A stretch of 64,000 bases of DNA from Pseudomonas sp. PDM05 (GTDB lineage: Bacteria; Pseudomonadota; Gammaproteobacteria; Pseudomonadales; Pseudomonadaceae): the NCBI RefSeq assembly GCF_014851685.1, contig NZ_JACVAC010000014.1, positions 62,001 to 126,000 on the forward strand, written 5' to 3'. The first letter of the stretch is position 1; each line of letters begins with the position of its first letter. The notes under the pieces are model-generated. The model made no database searches. It was not told where the DNA came from and saw nothing but the letters and a program-made list of their open reading frames with translations. Made by a program: the position numbers and the translations under genes. Below, one piece after another: positions 1 through 9,293 of the stretch.

Positions 1-2
1 AA

Positions 3-458
3 ACCCTGCTGGCCCGTACGCCGGAAGAAGAAAGCGCGCGGCTCGTGCGCCGCGTCATGCGTAAATATGCCGCCGACCAGGACCCCGCCAGCGCGTTGAC
101 CCATGGGCTACTGGACAGCTCAAGAGGCCAGAAGCTCGCTGACCTGGCGCTGCTCGGTGTCGATTGGCGCGGCTTCGACGTATTCGAATACCACGCGCCT
201 TACCTGGTGGCCGCGAGCGGCGTGCAAGCGCCCTATACCTATGAGCACACGGGCACCCGGCCGATGCAGGAGGTGCTGGAGAGCTTCGACCAATGGCTGG
301 CCGGGTTCGGCAAGCGCTACCTGCATCTGGATTCTGGCGATGACGACTACGTGGGGTTTATCGTCGACACGCACAGCGTCGAATCGACCCTGGAGCTTGC
401 GCAACAGGCAGGCTTGCACGTCACTGTGCAGAGCGCTGCTTGCGATACATCCCCGTGA
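3..458 (+). CDS. hypothetical protein, 5' end outside window
   Basis: The reading frame is open from the first bases of the window with no stop, so the true start lies to the left and only the C-terminal ~151 residues are visible. There is no signal peptide or membrane segment in what remains. The visible part is a small acidic alpha/beta-type domain with a GDDDY stretch near the end. It vaguely recalls DUF6630-type proteins, but I do not assign a function. Its last 38 bases overlap the 3' end of the convergent secreted-protein gene. A GTG at 45 could be a start but has no clear ribosome site, and the coding character continues upstream of it. Confidence 0.6.
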   Translation, partial: TLLARTPEEESARLVRRVMRKYAADQDPASALTHGLLDSSRGQKLADLALLGVDWRGFDVFEYHAPYLVAASGVQAPYTYEHTGTRPMQEVLESFDQWLAGFGKRYLHLDSGDDDYVGFIVDTHSVESTLELAQQAGLHVTVQSAACDTSP

Positions 459-1836
459 AGTACTCCATGTTGTCCGGCGCCGAGTTGTGGCTGATCACCG
501 CAAAGTCCCTGACCAGTTGGATGTGATATGGCCCGTTGCCCTTGGGCGCCAGGGGTTCACGCACGATGATCAGGTTGTCGGTTTCCATCGGCACGCGGTG
601 ATGTGCGCTGAGGATCTGCTTGCCGGTCTTGGCGTCTTTGAGTGTCACGGTGAATTCCGCGACCTCCCTGCCCTCGGCGTCACGTTCGGGTAGCACGTTC
701 ACGTCCAGGTCGCCATCGCGGCCGAGGAAGTCGTCTCGCATCTGGTAATGGCCGCTGCGCTGCTCGCGCGGGACGTCGCCGAGTTTGTCCAGGTCCGGCT
801 CGCGGTCTGAGCGCCCCAGCTGAATCGCCAGTTCAGGGGTATTACCCTTGGCGCCGCTGACCCAGGTGCCGGAGAAGTTGTAGGGTTCGACACTTTCCCG
901 GGTCATGCGCCAGATGCCGGTCTGGCGCCCATCGTCGGCATATTCATGCAGGTAAGTGAAGGGTTTGTCGTCGTAGTCGCTCTGGTCACCCACCAGCTTG
1001 ATCGGCTTGCCGCTGCCACTTTTGCTGTAGCGCACTTCGCCGATCAACACCGCGCCCTGCTGCTGATACCAGATTTGCACCGGGATCTTGCCGTCGAGGG
1101 TGCCGTGGAGCATCTCCGGGTCTTCGGTAACCGGCCCTTCCAGACGTGGGGTTTCCTGCCATTTGCCGTCCTTCCATTCGCCGGTGGTGCGCAGCATATA
1201 GCCGCTGGGCATGCTGGAGTTTTCGCCGTCTTCGGTCGGTGGCACTTCTGCCTGGGTGTAGGAACCCAGCCGCACCAGCTCTGCGTCGCGCATTTGCCAT
1301 TGCGACGAGCGCGTCCAGCAACAGCCACGATCGGTTTGCGAATGGATCACGCCGTCCCTGGGGTTGACCGAAAACATCCCGCCGCTGGATTCATTGGCCA
1401 GGTCGGTCAATGGGCGATTGAGCACCCACTGGGGCTTCTGCGGGTCTTGCAGGTAGACGTCGTAGCTGGACTGGAAATTTGCATCGGCGCCATTGCCGTT
1501 GCGGATCGCCAGGTCGATACGGCCGTCGCGGTCGATATCGGCGAAGTACAGCACGCCGTACTCGCCCACCAGGCGCCAATCGAGGGTTTTGCCGTCTGCG
1601 TTGAGCGGCACCTGCGCGGCGGGGGTTTGCAGTTGCTGGAGGATTTCCAGGGTGTGTTTGTCACGGATCGTGACCAGTGCCCGGGTCAATTCCTCAAGGT
1701 CTTGCGGCACCTGCGGGAACAACACTTCGACCAGATAGTGACCACTGGGCTCATCGACCGAAAACGAGCGGGGTTCGGCCATGACCGGGGTGGCCAGGGC
1801 CAGGGAGATGAGCACACCGTTGAGGAGCGAACGCAT
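421..1836 (-). CDS. secreted protein with a VCBS/FG-GAP-like repeat
   Basis: A 471-residue protein of unknown function. The start at 1836 is chosen because it gives a standard signal peptide (MRSLLNG, hydrophobic core, cleavage after PVMA at about residue 20). The frame stays open further upstream but lacks coding character there. Residues about 98-112 read ADIDRDGRIDLAIRNGNG, the Asp-rich calcium-loop signature of FG-GAP/VCBS repeats, followed by a beta-rich body. It is probably periplasmic or surface exposed. It converges on the gene to its left, overlapping it by 38 bases, and diverges from the ClpP-fold gene on its right across about 125 bases. No enzyme motif is visible. Confidence 0.75.
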   Translation of the reverse strand: MRSLLNGVLISLALATPVMAEPRSFSVDEPSGHYLVEVLFPQVPQDLEELTRALVTIRDKHTLEILQQLQTPAAQVPLNADGKTLDWRLVGEYGVLYFADIDRDGRIDLAIRNGNGADANFQSSYDVYLQDPQKPQWVLNRPLTDLANESSGGMFSVNPRDGVIHSQTDRGCCWTRSSQWQMRDAELVRLGSYTQAEVPPTEDGENSSMPSGYMLRTTGEWKDGKWQETPRLEGPVTEDPEMLHGTLDGKIPVQIWYQQQGAVLIGEVRYSKSGSGKPIKLVGDQSDYDDKPFTYLHEYADDGRQTGIWRMTRESVEPYNFSGTWVSGAKGNTPELAIQLGRSDREPDLDKLGDVPREQRSGHYQMRDDFLGRDGDLDVNVLPERDAEGREVAEFTVTLKDAKTGKQILSAHHRVPMETDNLIIVREPLAPKGNGPYHIQLVRDFAVISHNSAPDNMEYFTGMYRKQRSAQ

Positions 1837-1961
1837 CCAGCGCTTCCTTGCTGCAAATGGGGGCGCGCAGTGTATTCGAACAAATCGCTGTTTTGCCAAC
1901 GGCAATGGCTGGTATGTTGCGCGGCTGCAACCGGCCACACCGCCAAGGACCATCACCCATC

Positions 1962-3503
1962 ATGGAAGAAGCCGCCACACCGAAAGCCCGTCGCAACTAT
2001 TTTATTCGCCACTGGCGAGGGGAGTTCCCGCTGGCGCACGCATTCTGGATCAATGAAGTATTGATCAGCCTGCTGTGCCTGCTCGCCACGACGCCGTTGT
2101 ACGTGCTGTTGGTGCGTGACCCTCCGAGCCCCGCCACCCTGCTGCTGGCAGGCGTGCCGTTCATGCTTATCGCGCTCGCCGTCACAGTTTGGCAAGGCGT
2201 TGGCGTTTGGCGCTCGGCCAGGCATCACCGCCAACGCGGTGGCAAACACCGCTGGGTCATGGTGGTTCGTGTGCTGGTGGTGGTCGGGGCGGTGCAGACC
2301 GTTTACTCGGTGCTCGACGTGGTGCCGGCGTTCAAGTCTGCTCTGCGCCTGGCCATGAACCCCAACGCGATGCCGCCCTACCGGATCACTGCGCTCAGCG
2401 ATACTGAGCTCCAATTCAATGGCGGCATCGGCTCCGGCAGTTTCTCTGCCTTCGAGCAAGCATTGGCCGCTCACCCCGCTGTCACCACGCTCCAGCTCGA
2501 CAGCCCGGGCGGCCTGTTCGGCGAGGCCCGGGCCATCGCGCGGCTGATCGAAGAAAAGGCGTTGACCACCTACACCAACAGCGCATGCATGAGTGCCTGC
2601 GCGCTGGTGTTCATGTCGGGCAAACAACGGTTGCTAGGCGTGGAAGGCAAGCTGGGGTTCCACGCCGCGACGTTATTCGATTCGGACAATCAATCAACGC
2701 TAGTCGTCGCACAGTATCGCGAGGCACTGCTCAAGCACGGCGCGTCCAGACAATTCGTCGATAAAGTGCTGGCGACCGGACGCGAAGACATGTGGTTTCC
2801 GGACATCGCTGAACTCAAGCGTGAGCACATCGTGTCGGCCACCGTAGACGCCCGGGGCTTCACCGATGCACGCCTTGCGCGGCTACGGGAAGCGGGGCAA
2901 CTGGATGTCTACTTGCGCACGTTTTTCCAGTTCAGAACGCTGGCCGAAGAGGTGCCTGCGCAGTACGAAGTGCACAAGGCCAAGGCACAAAAAGCCTTGG
3001 ATGAGGCCACAGCCTACAGCGCGTTCGATAAGCTCACGCGCGAGCACGACGCTTGGCTGATCCAGGACGCTCTGCGCAAGGCCCCGGCCCCGCAACTGTT
3101 GCGGTTCTGGCAAGCCCAGGCGTCGCTCGTGGACGCCGCGGTGCAAGGCGGCGAACAGGCCTGCGCGTTCTACCTTACAGGCGTTTATCCCGGGGGTTAC
3201 AGCGCTATGCCAGACGTCTTGCAGGCGCTGTTCACCAACGCACGCGACAGCCGGCGCGAACTGGTCAAAGCAGCCGCCGAGGTCAACCAGAACATTGCCC
3301 CGACCGCCCAGGCCCGGGCCGACTTGAACCGTGTGTTCACGCACGTTCAGCCCGGCACCTACGAGCGCTATCGGTCCCCGAGCAAACACGCACCCGCACA
3401 GGTGTGCACTGCCCACCAGGAGTTGTATCGACGTGTGCTCGCATTGCCCAACCCAACGCGCGTCGCCGAGGCGTTTCGGCTGTTGCCGGGCTACACGCGC
3501 TGA
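1962..3503 (+). CDS. membrane protein with ClpP/SppA-like domain (COG3904 type)
   Basis: A 513-residue protein. Three hydrophobic segments near residues 30-50, 60-80 and 100-118 are followed by a soluble ClpP-fold domain. That domain has LQLDSPGGLFGEA at about 178-188 and ACMSACALVFMSG at about 208-220, where the Ser of MSAC sits where SppA/ClpP-like families carry the nucleophile; LGFHAA follows. The remaining ~260 residues are helical and unassigned. ATG 1962 is preferred because the frame upstream to 1848 runs through the promoter region of the divergent gene and lacks coding character. It is likely a membrane-anchored peptidase or a degenerate relative; the substrate is unknown. Confidence 0.7.
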   Translation: MEEAATPKARRNYFIRHWRGEFPLAHAFWINEVLISLLCLLATTPLYVLLVRDPPSPATLLLAGVPFMLIALAVTVWQGVGVWRSARHHRQRGGKHRWVMVVRVLVVVGAVQTVYSVLDVVPAFKSALRLAMNPNAMPPYRITALSDTELQFNGGIGSGSFSAFEQALAAHPAVTTLQLDSPGGLFGEARAIARLIEEKALTTYTNSACMSACALVFMSGKQRLLGVEGKLGFHAATLFDSDNQSTLVVAQYREALLKHGASRQFVDKVLATGREDMWFPDIAELKREHIVSATVDARGFTDARLARLREAGQLDVYLRTFFQFRTLAEEVPAQYEVHKAKAQKALDEATAYSAFDKLTREHDAWLIQDALRKAPAPQLLRFWQAQASLVDAAVQGGEQACAFYLTGVYPGGYSAMPDVLQALFTNARDSRRELVKAAAEVNQNIAPTAQARADLNRVFTHVQPGTYERYRSPSKHAPAQVCTAHQELYRRVLALPNPTRVAEAFRLLPGYTR

Positions 3504-3509
3504 GGGGCG

Positions 3510-3821
3510 TCAAACACCGGCGTCTAGCAGCATCTGGATCAGCGCTTCAGGCCAAACCGTATCGGCAGTGGTTTTCAGCTCGTTGACAGACCACCAATGG
3601 TGGTCAGCCATGACCTGGGTTTCTGCCAGGGTCCACTCGGCTTTGGAAAGCGCCTTGCTGTGCGCGTGAACGACAAAATACTGCTCGATGGCCATCACCG
3701 TTTCGCCGCTGGGCAGCATCAAGGCAAAGCGCCGATCCGCCACGCAGGCGCCAACGCTATCGCGTACAACGCCGGTCTCCTCGCGCAGTTCGCGTATCAC
3801 CAGGCAGGCATCCGCAGCTTG
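3510..3821 (-). pseudogene. 5'-truncated NUDIX hydrolase remnant
   Basis: The frame contains the second half of a NUDIX box (ACLVIRELREETG) followed by a normal NUDIX C-terminus ending in LLDAGV. The N-terminal ~40 residues and the Gly-rich start of the box are missing. In this frame a TGA (3822-3824 on the plus strand) lies immediately upstream. In place of the missing part, the upstream DNA encodes the tail of a HIT protein in another frame. A GTG at 3800 could start a 96-residue product, but it would lack the first box glycine, so activity is unlikely. It converges with the preceding gene, 6 bases apart. Confidence 0.65.
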
Positions 3822-3967
3822 TCATCCGGTTCCGAGGCATAGCGCGGAAAGATATGGCAATGCAGTTCCGGCTCAGAGTTGCCGAGGCGGGCCATGTCCA
3901 GCAGATAGGTGGCGCGGGCTTCAGCATCCAGGTCGTTAAGGCTGGCAACCACTGGATCGGCCCACAC
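3797..3967 (-). pseudogene. HIT-family (histidine triad) protein remnant
   Basis: Translating the minus strand gives DPVVASLNDLD...LLDMARLG, then NSEPELHCHIFPRYASEPD, ending MPAW and a stop at 3797-3799. This matches the core and histidine-triad end of a HIT hydrolase of the kind with LHAHVFPRY. The ~20 residues normally between MARLG and the histidine motif are absent, a stop codon interrupts the frame at 3968-3970, and no N-terminus can be found upstream. The fragment overlaps the start of the NUDIX remnant by a few bases. It is a decayed gene rather than a small functional one. Confidence 0.55.
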
Positions 3968-4133
3968 CTACACCGCGAACCAAGAGCAGATACCAGACAA
4001 TCCATCTTTTCTGTTGTACACAAAAAAGCCCTAAAGATTCTCGACACCCGCGCCGACATAGCGGTGATAGCAAATCGCCGCGTCACACACAGCAGCGACG
4101 ATTTGGCCGCCCTCCCCGCTGATGGTTGTCTCG

Positions 4134-6074
4134 ATGAAAATAAAAAATAAGCTGGTCCTTGCTTTCGTTTCCGTCGCTTTTATCCCGGTCAGCCTGGTCG
4201 CGGTGATCTCCGTCATGAACACGCGGAGCCAGGCAGTCGAACAGTTTATCGACGGCAGCACCCGTGAAATCCGCCAGATCGATGGCAACATCCGCCAGTT
4301 TTTCGATGGCACGACGCAGAACGTCGATCAAATGTCCGCCGATCCTGTATACACTTCTGTGAACACGCTCAAGGATTATCAGCCCGCCAATGCCGCCAGC
4401 CAGCCGATGCCGGCGCAGGCACAAGAGGTCATCGAGCACTTTGCGCGTTATGGCGCGACCCACCCCGCCGCTGCGATTCTGTCCATCGGCCTCGAAGATG
4501 GCACCTACGCCAAATGGCCGGATGACCCGCAACTGGCCAAATACGACCCGCGCGCGCGCCCATGGTACAAGGCCGCGATGGCGAGCCCCGGCAAGACCGT
4601 GCGCACCCCTGCGTATTACTACGACAAGGACGACGTGGCCCTGGTGGGCACTGCGCGCGCCTTGCTGGACAATGCCGGCAAACCCAAAGGCGTGTTCGTG
4701 GTCAGCGTCTCGCTGAAAAACCTCACCGAGCTGGTCAAGAGCATCAAACTGGGCGCCAGTGGCTACGTGATGTTGATCGAAGATGGCGTGGTGCTGGTTG
4801 ACCCGCGTGACAATGCGCACAACTTCAAGCCGCTCAAAGACCTCGGCGAACCCTACGCACAGCTGGCGAACACCGCCCAGGGCTCGACCGATGTGGTAAT
4901 CAATGGCGTGCGCTACATGGCCAATATCTGGACCTCCCCCGGCCTCGGCTGGCGTTATGTCGGCCTGATCGAATACAACGAAGTGATGGCCGAAGCCACG
5001 CGCATGACCTATCTCACCAGTGCGATCGTCGCGGTGCTGGTGCTGATCTTCGGGTTGGTCGCGGCGGCGTTCTCCAAGGTCATCGTCAAACCCATCTGCC
5101 AGGTCAGTACCGGCTTGCAATCCATCGCCCAGGGCGAAGGCGACTTGCGCCACGAACTGCACGTGCAGGGCAAGGACGAAACTGCCGAACTGGCCGGCTG
5201 GTTCAACAAGTTTCTCGCGGCGATCCGCCAGTTGATCCAACACATCGGCGCGGCCTCGGCCAATTTGCAGAACGCCTCGCGGGTCAACAGTGAAGTGGCC
5301 AACAACATGAACGAAGCCGCCGGGCGCCAGCGTGAGGCGGTGGAGCTGGTCTCCACCGCCTTCAACGAGATGGTCGCCACCGCCAACGAAGTCGCGCGCT
5401 CGTGCAGCGGTGCGGCGGAGTCGGCCGAGAACGGCCACCGCCGGGTCGCCGAGGGCAAGCAGCAAATCGAAGTGACCACCGACAACGTCAACCGCCTCGG
5501 CCGCCGCCTCACGGAATCGTCACAAGCCATGGTCGAACTGGAAGCCGGCAGCCGCAGCATCAACCAGATCCTCGGCACCATCCGCGCGATTGCCGAGCAG
5601 ACCAACCTGCTGGCGCTCAACGCCGCCATCGAAGCCGCCCGCGCCGGCGATCAAGGCCGGGGTTTTGCCGTGGTAGCCGACGAAGTCCGGGCCTTGGCCA
5701 AACGCACCTCGGACTCCACCGGCGAGATCGAACACCTGCTCGGCACCCTGGAAAACAAGACCCAGGAAGTCACCCAGAAAATGGGCAGCTGCCTCGACCT
5801 GTCACGGGCCAGCGTGTCGTCCATTGAAAGCGCGCGGGACAGCTTTGAAGGCATCCAGTTGTCGGTGAACGAGATCCGCGACCAGAACCTGCAGATCTCT
5901 GCGGCTGCTGAGGAACAGCACAGCGTTGCGGAAGAGATCAACCGGCATATCCAGCAGATCTACGACGAGGCACGGCTGGTGGAAAGCCTGGCGAACTCCG
6001 CGCAGGATGACTCGGGACGGTTGTCGAACCTGTCGGATGAGTTGAATGGGTTGGTGGGACGGTTCAAGTCATAG
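4134..6074 (+). CDS. methyl-accepting chemotaxis protein with dCache sensor domain
   Basis: A 646-residue transmembrane chemoreceptor. TM1 is at about residues 8-29 and a periplasmic double-Cache domain spans about 35-285. TM2 is near 293-314, followed by HAMP and a long signalling coiled coil. The conserved tip around residues 486-523 includes EQTNLLALNAAIEAARAG. The Cache domain has YDPRARPWY at 137-145, like the Y-x(n)-R-x-W-Y signature of amino-acid-binding dCache receptors such as PctA/B/C, so an amino acid ligand is a fair inference. ATG 4134 is chosen because it starts directly before the first membrane segment. No chemotaxis kinase genes are nearby, which is usual for pseudomonad receptors. 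Confidence 0.9.
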   Translation: MKIKNKLVLAFVSVAFIPVSLVAVISVMNTRSQAVEQFIDGSTREIRQIDGNIRQFFDGTTQNVDQMSADPVYTSVNTLKDYQPANAASQPMPAQAQEVIEHFARYGATHPAAAILSIGLEDGTYAKWPDDPQLAKYDPRARPWYKAAMASPGKTVRTPAYYYDKDDVALVGTARALLDNAGKPKGVFVVSVSLKNLTELVKSIKLGASGYVMLIEDGVVLVDPRDNAHNFKPLKDLGEPYAQLANTAQGSTDVVINGVRYMANIWTSPGLGWRYVGLIEYNEVMAEATRMTYLTSAIVAVLVLIFGLVAAAFSKVIVKPICQVSTGLQSIAQGEGDLRHELHVQGKDETAELAGWFNKFLAAIRQLIQHIGAASANLQNASRVNSEVANNMNEAAGRQREAVELVSTAFNEMVATANEVARSCSGAAESAENGHRRVAEGKQQIEVTTDNVNRLGRRLTESSQAMVELEAGSRSINQILGTIRAIAEQTNLLALNAAIEAARAGDQGRGFAVVADEVRALAKRTSDSTGEIEHLLGTLENKTQEVTQKMGSCLDLSRASVSSIESARDSFEGIQLSVNEIRDQNLQISAAAEEQHSVAEEINRHIQQIYDEARLVESLANSAQDDSGRLSNLSDELNGLVGRFKS

Positions 6075-6091
6075 GGCAACGAATGGGAAAG

Positions 6092-6126
6092 TGGTACCTG
6101 CTTTCGTTTCATGAAAGCAGGCACCA
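6092..6126. terminator. inverted repeat between chemoreceptor and tli5
   Basis: Arms 6092-6105 and 6113-6126 pair with a single mismatch around a 7-base loop. The hairpin contains the last codons and stop of the minus-strand immunity gene (stop 6109-6111). It has no T run on either side, so it may end transcription weakly or only stabilise the mRNA 3' end. Confidence 0.4.
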
Positions 6127-7392
6127 TTCAACCGCTTGTTCACGCTGCGTGACTTTGTCGGAGAACGGCCACAGGCGGGAGTGATAGCGTTCGATCCATA
6201 CCGTGGGAAATACATCGCCTTGCTTGAAATACCGTGCGCCGTTTCCGTCTCTCAACGAATCACCCCAGCAGAGCAAACCGACCTCCCAATAGCCGCTCAA
6301 TGGGCAAATTTGACCGCTATAGCCGTTGGGCGCGGACAGATGGGATTGGCTGAATGCCGGCGAACCTGGCAGCCCCTGGCCCGTGGCGGGGTCTAGAAGT
6401 TTGGCCTTGGCCAGTTGGGTGATCAGGGCTTCGCTGGGCTTGGGGGGTGGAACGTTGGCCAAGTGAGCTTCCAACCATTGAAGTTTGCCGTCCCAGGCGG
6501 GCAGTTTGGCTGGGGGCAAGGGGAGGATTTCGTTGATTTCGGGGACTTTGGGGTTGGCGTAGGAGTATCCAGCAAGCATTCGCCATATTGTTTTATAGCG
6601 ATCAGCGCGTTCCAAATCCTTCTGTTGACCCAGGTGGTACATCCGATTGGAGGCCGGTGGGCCGCGAAAGGCCTCATCCAGACGACCAGCAGCACTTTCA
6701 TCCCCCCCCATAACGCCCATTTGAAAAGCCTCCAGCGCCTCTGGGTAGCGCCCCTCGTTTTTGAGGTCGACTCCTAAAGCTACTGCTGCCTCGCCATTTC
6801 CCTGCTCAGCCGCGCAGCGGCGCATTTGCCGGGCTATATCGGGTGCAATTCTGATCGGCGCCAGCTTATCCCCTACGACGTATTGAGCCTGGGCGCTGCC
6901 TTGGTCAGCGGCCATACGGTAATAGCGCAGCGACATTTCCTGATCCTGCTTCAAACCCGCAGCCCCCTGTTGCAGGAAAACGCCAACAAAGTAATAGCCT
7001 GTCGCCACTCCCACCTCGATCAGTTGCTGACTGAGACGAAGATGTTCATCTCCGCGAAGTTTGAAGTGGCCCCGCATGCCGCCGTTTTGCAGGTTGATAT
7101 TTGCTCTGTAATGACCATTTTCCGCAGCAACGCGATACAGACGTTCAATCTCCAGGTCCACTACTTTGTTCTGCTTGAGCAAATTGCTCTTCTGTAACCA
7201 GCGCGCGTACTGGAACAACTCTTCGGTCTCGGCAGAGGCCCCTGGAATTTGCTCGTGTACACAGCTAAAAGCTAACTTGGTTTTGATTTCAGATAATGGA
7301 TTCATAGAAGCGCCCTCAATTGGGTTACTGGGGATTGCACCGATGCCAAAAACAACCAGCAGCAAACAACGCAACAAAAAAGACTGGCGCAT
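6109..7392 (-). CDS. tli5: Sel1-repeat T6SS immunity protein (Tli5 type)
   Basis: A 427-residue protein with an N-terminal hydrophobic leader (residues ~5-20, then a small-residue cleavage region), so it is exported to the periplasm or anchored to it. Sel1/TPR-type helical repeats are visible, for example SLRYYRMAADQGSAQAQYV at about 154-172 and a second unit RCAAEQGNGEAAVALGVDL. The C-terminus has LCWGDSLRDGNG and resembles the domain often found with Sel1 immunity proteins. Its ATG overlaps the TAA of the phospholipase gene by one base (TAATG). This is the order known for P. aeruginosa vgrG4b-pldA-tli5a. It should bind and silence the cognate phospholipase in the periplasm; naming by context is solid, the pairing is inferred. 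Confidence 0.8.
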   Translation of the reverse strand: MRQSFLLRCLLLVVFGIGAIPSNPIEGASMNPLSEIKTKLAFSCVHEQIPGASAETEELFQYARWLQKSNLLKQNKVVDLEIERLYRVAAENGHYRANINLQNGGMRGHFKLRGDEHLRLSQQLIEVGVATGYYFVGVFLQQGAAGLKQDQEMSLRYYRMAADQGSAQAQYVVGDKLAPIRIAPDIARQMRRCAAEQGNGEAAVALGVDLKNEGRYPEALEAFQMGVMGGDESAAGRLDEAFRGPPASNRMYHLGQQKDLERADRYKTIWRMLAGYSYANPKVPEINEILPLPPAKLPAWDGKLQWLEAHLANVPPPKPSEALITQLAKAKLLDPATGQGLPGSPAFSQSHLSAPNGYSGQICPLSGYWEVGLLCWGDSLRDGNGARYFKQGDVFPTVWIERYHSRLWPFSDKVTQREQAVEWCLLS

Positions 7393-9293
7393 TAGTCGAG
7401 GTCCTTAGGGAGCTTTCCAGCGTAATGAAACTCGACAAGCGAAGTGTCAGGCCCCAACTCCTTCAATTGACGATCTTGATTTTCTTTCATCACGTCCCCC
7501 CAAGCCTTAAACGCCTGCGCCGCATCATCCTGATCCCCCCTCCCATCCGTATGCAGCCCCCACAACCGCCGCCTCAACCCCTGCGTCACACTCCCCCACT
7601 CATGCGCAATATTCAGTTCACTATCCACCTGCATACTCCGTGTATTGATATTCGCCGAGCCGTGCGTAGTGAACACGTCATCAACAATCATCAGCTTCGA
7701 ATGGATATACACCGGCATCCACGGCTTGCCCGCCGGCGAGTCCTTGGCCACCAGCGAACACACATGCACCTTCAGCCCCGGCCTTGGTTCCGGGGCCAGC
7801 GTGCTATTCTCGATGGCCTTGATCTGTTGTTCGAGCGCGGCTTCGCGTAGCTCATTGCGCAGTTTGGCGTCGCGCTGCGCGTCCTCGGCTTTTTCGCTGA
7901 TTGCGCCACCGCTCAGCGCATCGGTCAGGCGCGTCAAGGTGATCAATGCTCGGCGTTCGAGCAGTTCACTCAAGGTCGGTGCCTGTGCACTCGTGTGGGC
8001 CTTGGCCTGTTCGATGCGCTGCAGCTTGGTGATCTGCGGGATGGCATCACCGCGCCCAAGGCTTTCGAGCATGCGGTAGGTGTTCAAGGCCCCAGGGCCT
8101 ACGCCATCTTCGCTGGCGTTGGTGATCACGAACAGGTGCAGGCTGCCATGCAACCCCGGATCGCGCCCCGCGCGGGTCTGGACGGCGGCGGCCTTGTTGA
8201 TCGCTTCGGCGAGGGGCGGCCAGCGGAAATACTGGTTCTCGATGTAAATGAACTGGGTCGCGTTGTTGACCGCTTTCAGGTAAAGCTTTTCGATGTCGCG
8301 CTTGCCGTCTTGCGCCTGGGTGCGCACCAGTTGGGCCAGTTGGCGCGTCGCGCCGGGGGTGCATTGCAGAGTGGGGCCGATCTGCTTGGCCTGGCGCAAG
8401 GCGAACGGGTCTTCAGCGGTCTCCCTAAGCCAGGCGGTCGCGAAGTTGTGGTGCAAGTGCTCAAGGATCGGCCCGCTGACCTGGCTGGAAATATCCTGAC
8501 GCGGTGTATCACCACGCGGGCCGCGATTGGGTGCAGGTTTACTGCCTTCGGCGCGGTTCTGCGCCGTATGCTCGTCCGTGTCCCAGTACTCATCGAGCAT
8601 GTTGTGCCCCATCACAAAACCGACGGCATCCTCGGCCCGTTCATAGTCGACCAGTACGGTTTTTTGATGGTGGGTCACAGCCACTGCCAGCGCGCCCAGG
8701 GTGCCGACGCTGAGCTGTGGGTCGAGGCTTTTATATTTGGCTTGATGGGCGATTTCCGCGCGTTCAAACAGGCTGAAACCACGGCTGACAAACACCGGCA
8801 CATTGCGCGCTACGCGCATGGCAGGCGCCAGATGATCGGCAAAGGCACAACGGGAAAACCACTGCCGGTCGTAGGCATATTGATCATCCGTGGCCGGTTG
8901 CAGCGCCCGGTCCTGGATCCGGTACGGTCCTTTGCCAGGCAGATTGGCCTCGCCGGCCGCGCCAGCGCTATTGAACGGTGACTCCCAACCCAATATCCGG
9001 ACCTCAACACCTTCTCTTGCTTTTGCCATGAGCAATTCGCCGATACTTGGGCTCTCGCCGTCGCGAATGAAATACATCGACGGCTGGAAGCCCCAGCAAA
9101 TGATGTCGATGGTTCTCGTGGCGTTGGCGATTGCCAAATGCACGGCCTTGAACGCTTCTTCACCGTTGATCAGCGGCTGGTAGGTGGCCTCGACCGGGTG
9201 ATACTCAGTGCACTGCAGGTACCAGGGCGCAGTGCAGGTTGCCTGTTGGGTGTGTCGCAGGGCGACGGGCACGACGGTGCAAAGGTCATTCAT
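7392..9293 (-). CDS. tle5: T6SS phospholipase D effector (Tle5/PldA family)
   Basis: A 633-residue phospholipase D superfamily protein with two HKD motifs: HHQKTVLVD at about 208-216 and HSKLMIVDD at about 531-539, followed by HGSANINTRSM. Between them lies the long linker usual for Tle5 enzymes, and there is no signal peptide, as expected for a VgrG-delivered cargo. Family members cleave phosphatidylethanolamine in target membranes. ATG 9293 overlaps the vgrG stop (ATGA); an in-frame upstream extension inside vgrG is rejected because this coupled start is better. The downstream immunity gene is coupled by TAATG. Both catalytic motifs look intact, so the enzyme is probably active. Confidence 0.92.
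   Translation of the reverse strand: MNDLCTVVPVALRHTQQATCTAPWYLQCTEYHPVEATYQPLINGEEAFKAVHLAIANATRTIDIICWGFQPSMYFIRDGESPSIGELLMAKAREGVEVRILGWESPFNSAGAAGEANLPGKGPYRIQDRALQPATDDQYAYDRQWFSRCAFADHLAPAMRVARNVPVFVSRGFSLFERAEIAHQAKYKSLDPQLSVGTLGALAVAVTHHQKTVLVDYERAEDAVGFVMGHNMLDEYWDTDEHTAQNRAEGSKPAPNRGPRGDTPRQDISSQVSGPILEHLHHNFATAWLRETAEDPFALRQAKQIGPTLQCTPGATRQLAQLVRTQAQDGKRDIEKLYLKAVNNATQFIYIENQYFRWPPLAEAINKAAAVQTRAGRDPGLHGSLHLFVITNASEDGVGPGALNTYRMLESLGRGDAIPQITKLQRIEQAKAHTSAQAPTLSELLERRALITLTRLTDALSGGAISEKAEDAQRDAKLRNELREAALEQQIKAIENSTLAPEPRPGLKVHVCSLVAKDSPAGKPWMPVYIHSKLMIVDDVFTTHGSANINTRSMQVDSELNIAHEWGSVTQGLRRRLWGLHTDGRGDQDDAAQAFKAWGDVMKENQDRQLKELGPDTSLVEFHYAGKLPKDLD

Noticed and set aside
4083..5465. 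Antisense frame over the chemoreceptor
   Set aside because: Composition is typical of a shadow and the chemoreceptor is unambiguous.
7320..7850. Plus-strand frame over the tle5 and tli5 junction
   Set aside because: Pro/Arg-rich shadow of the phospholipase gene on the other strand.
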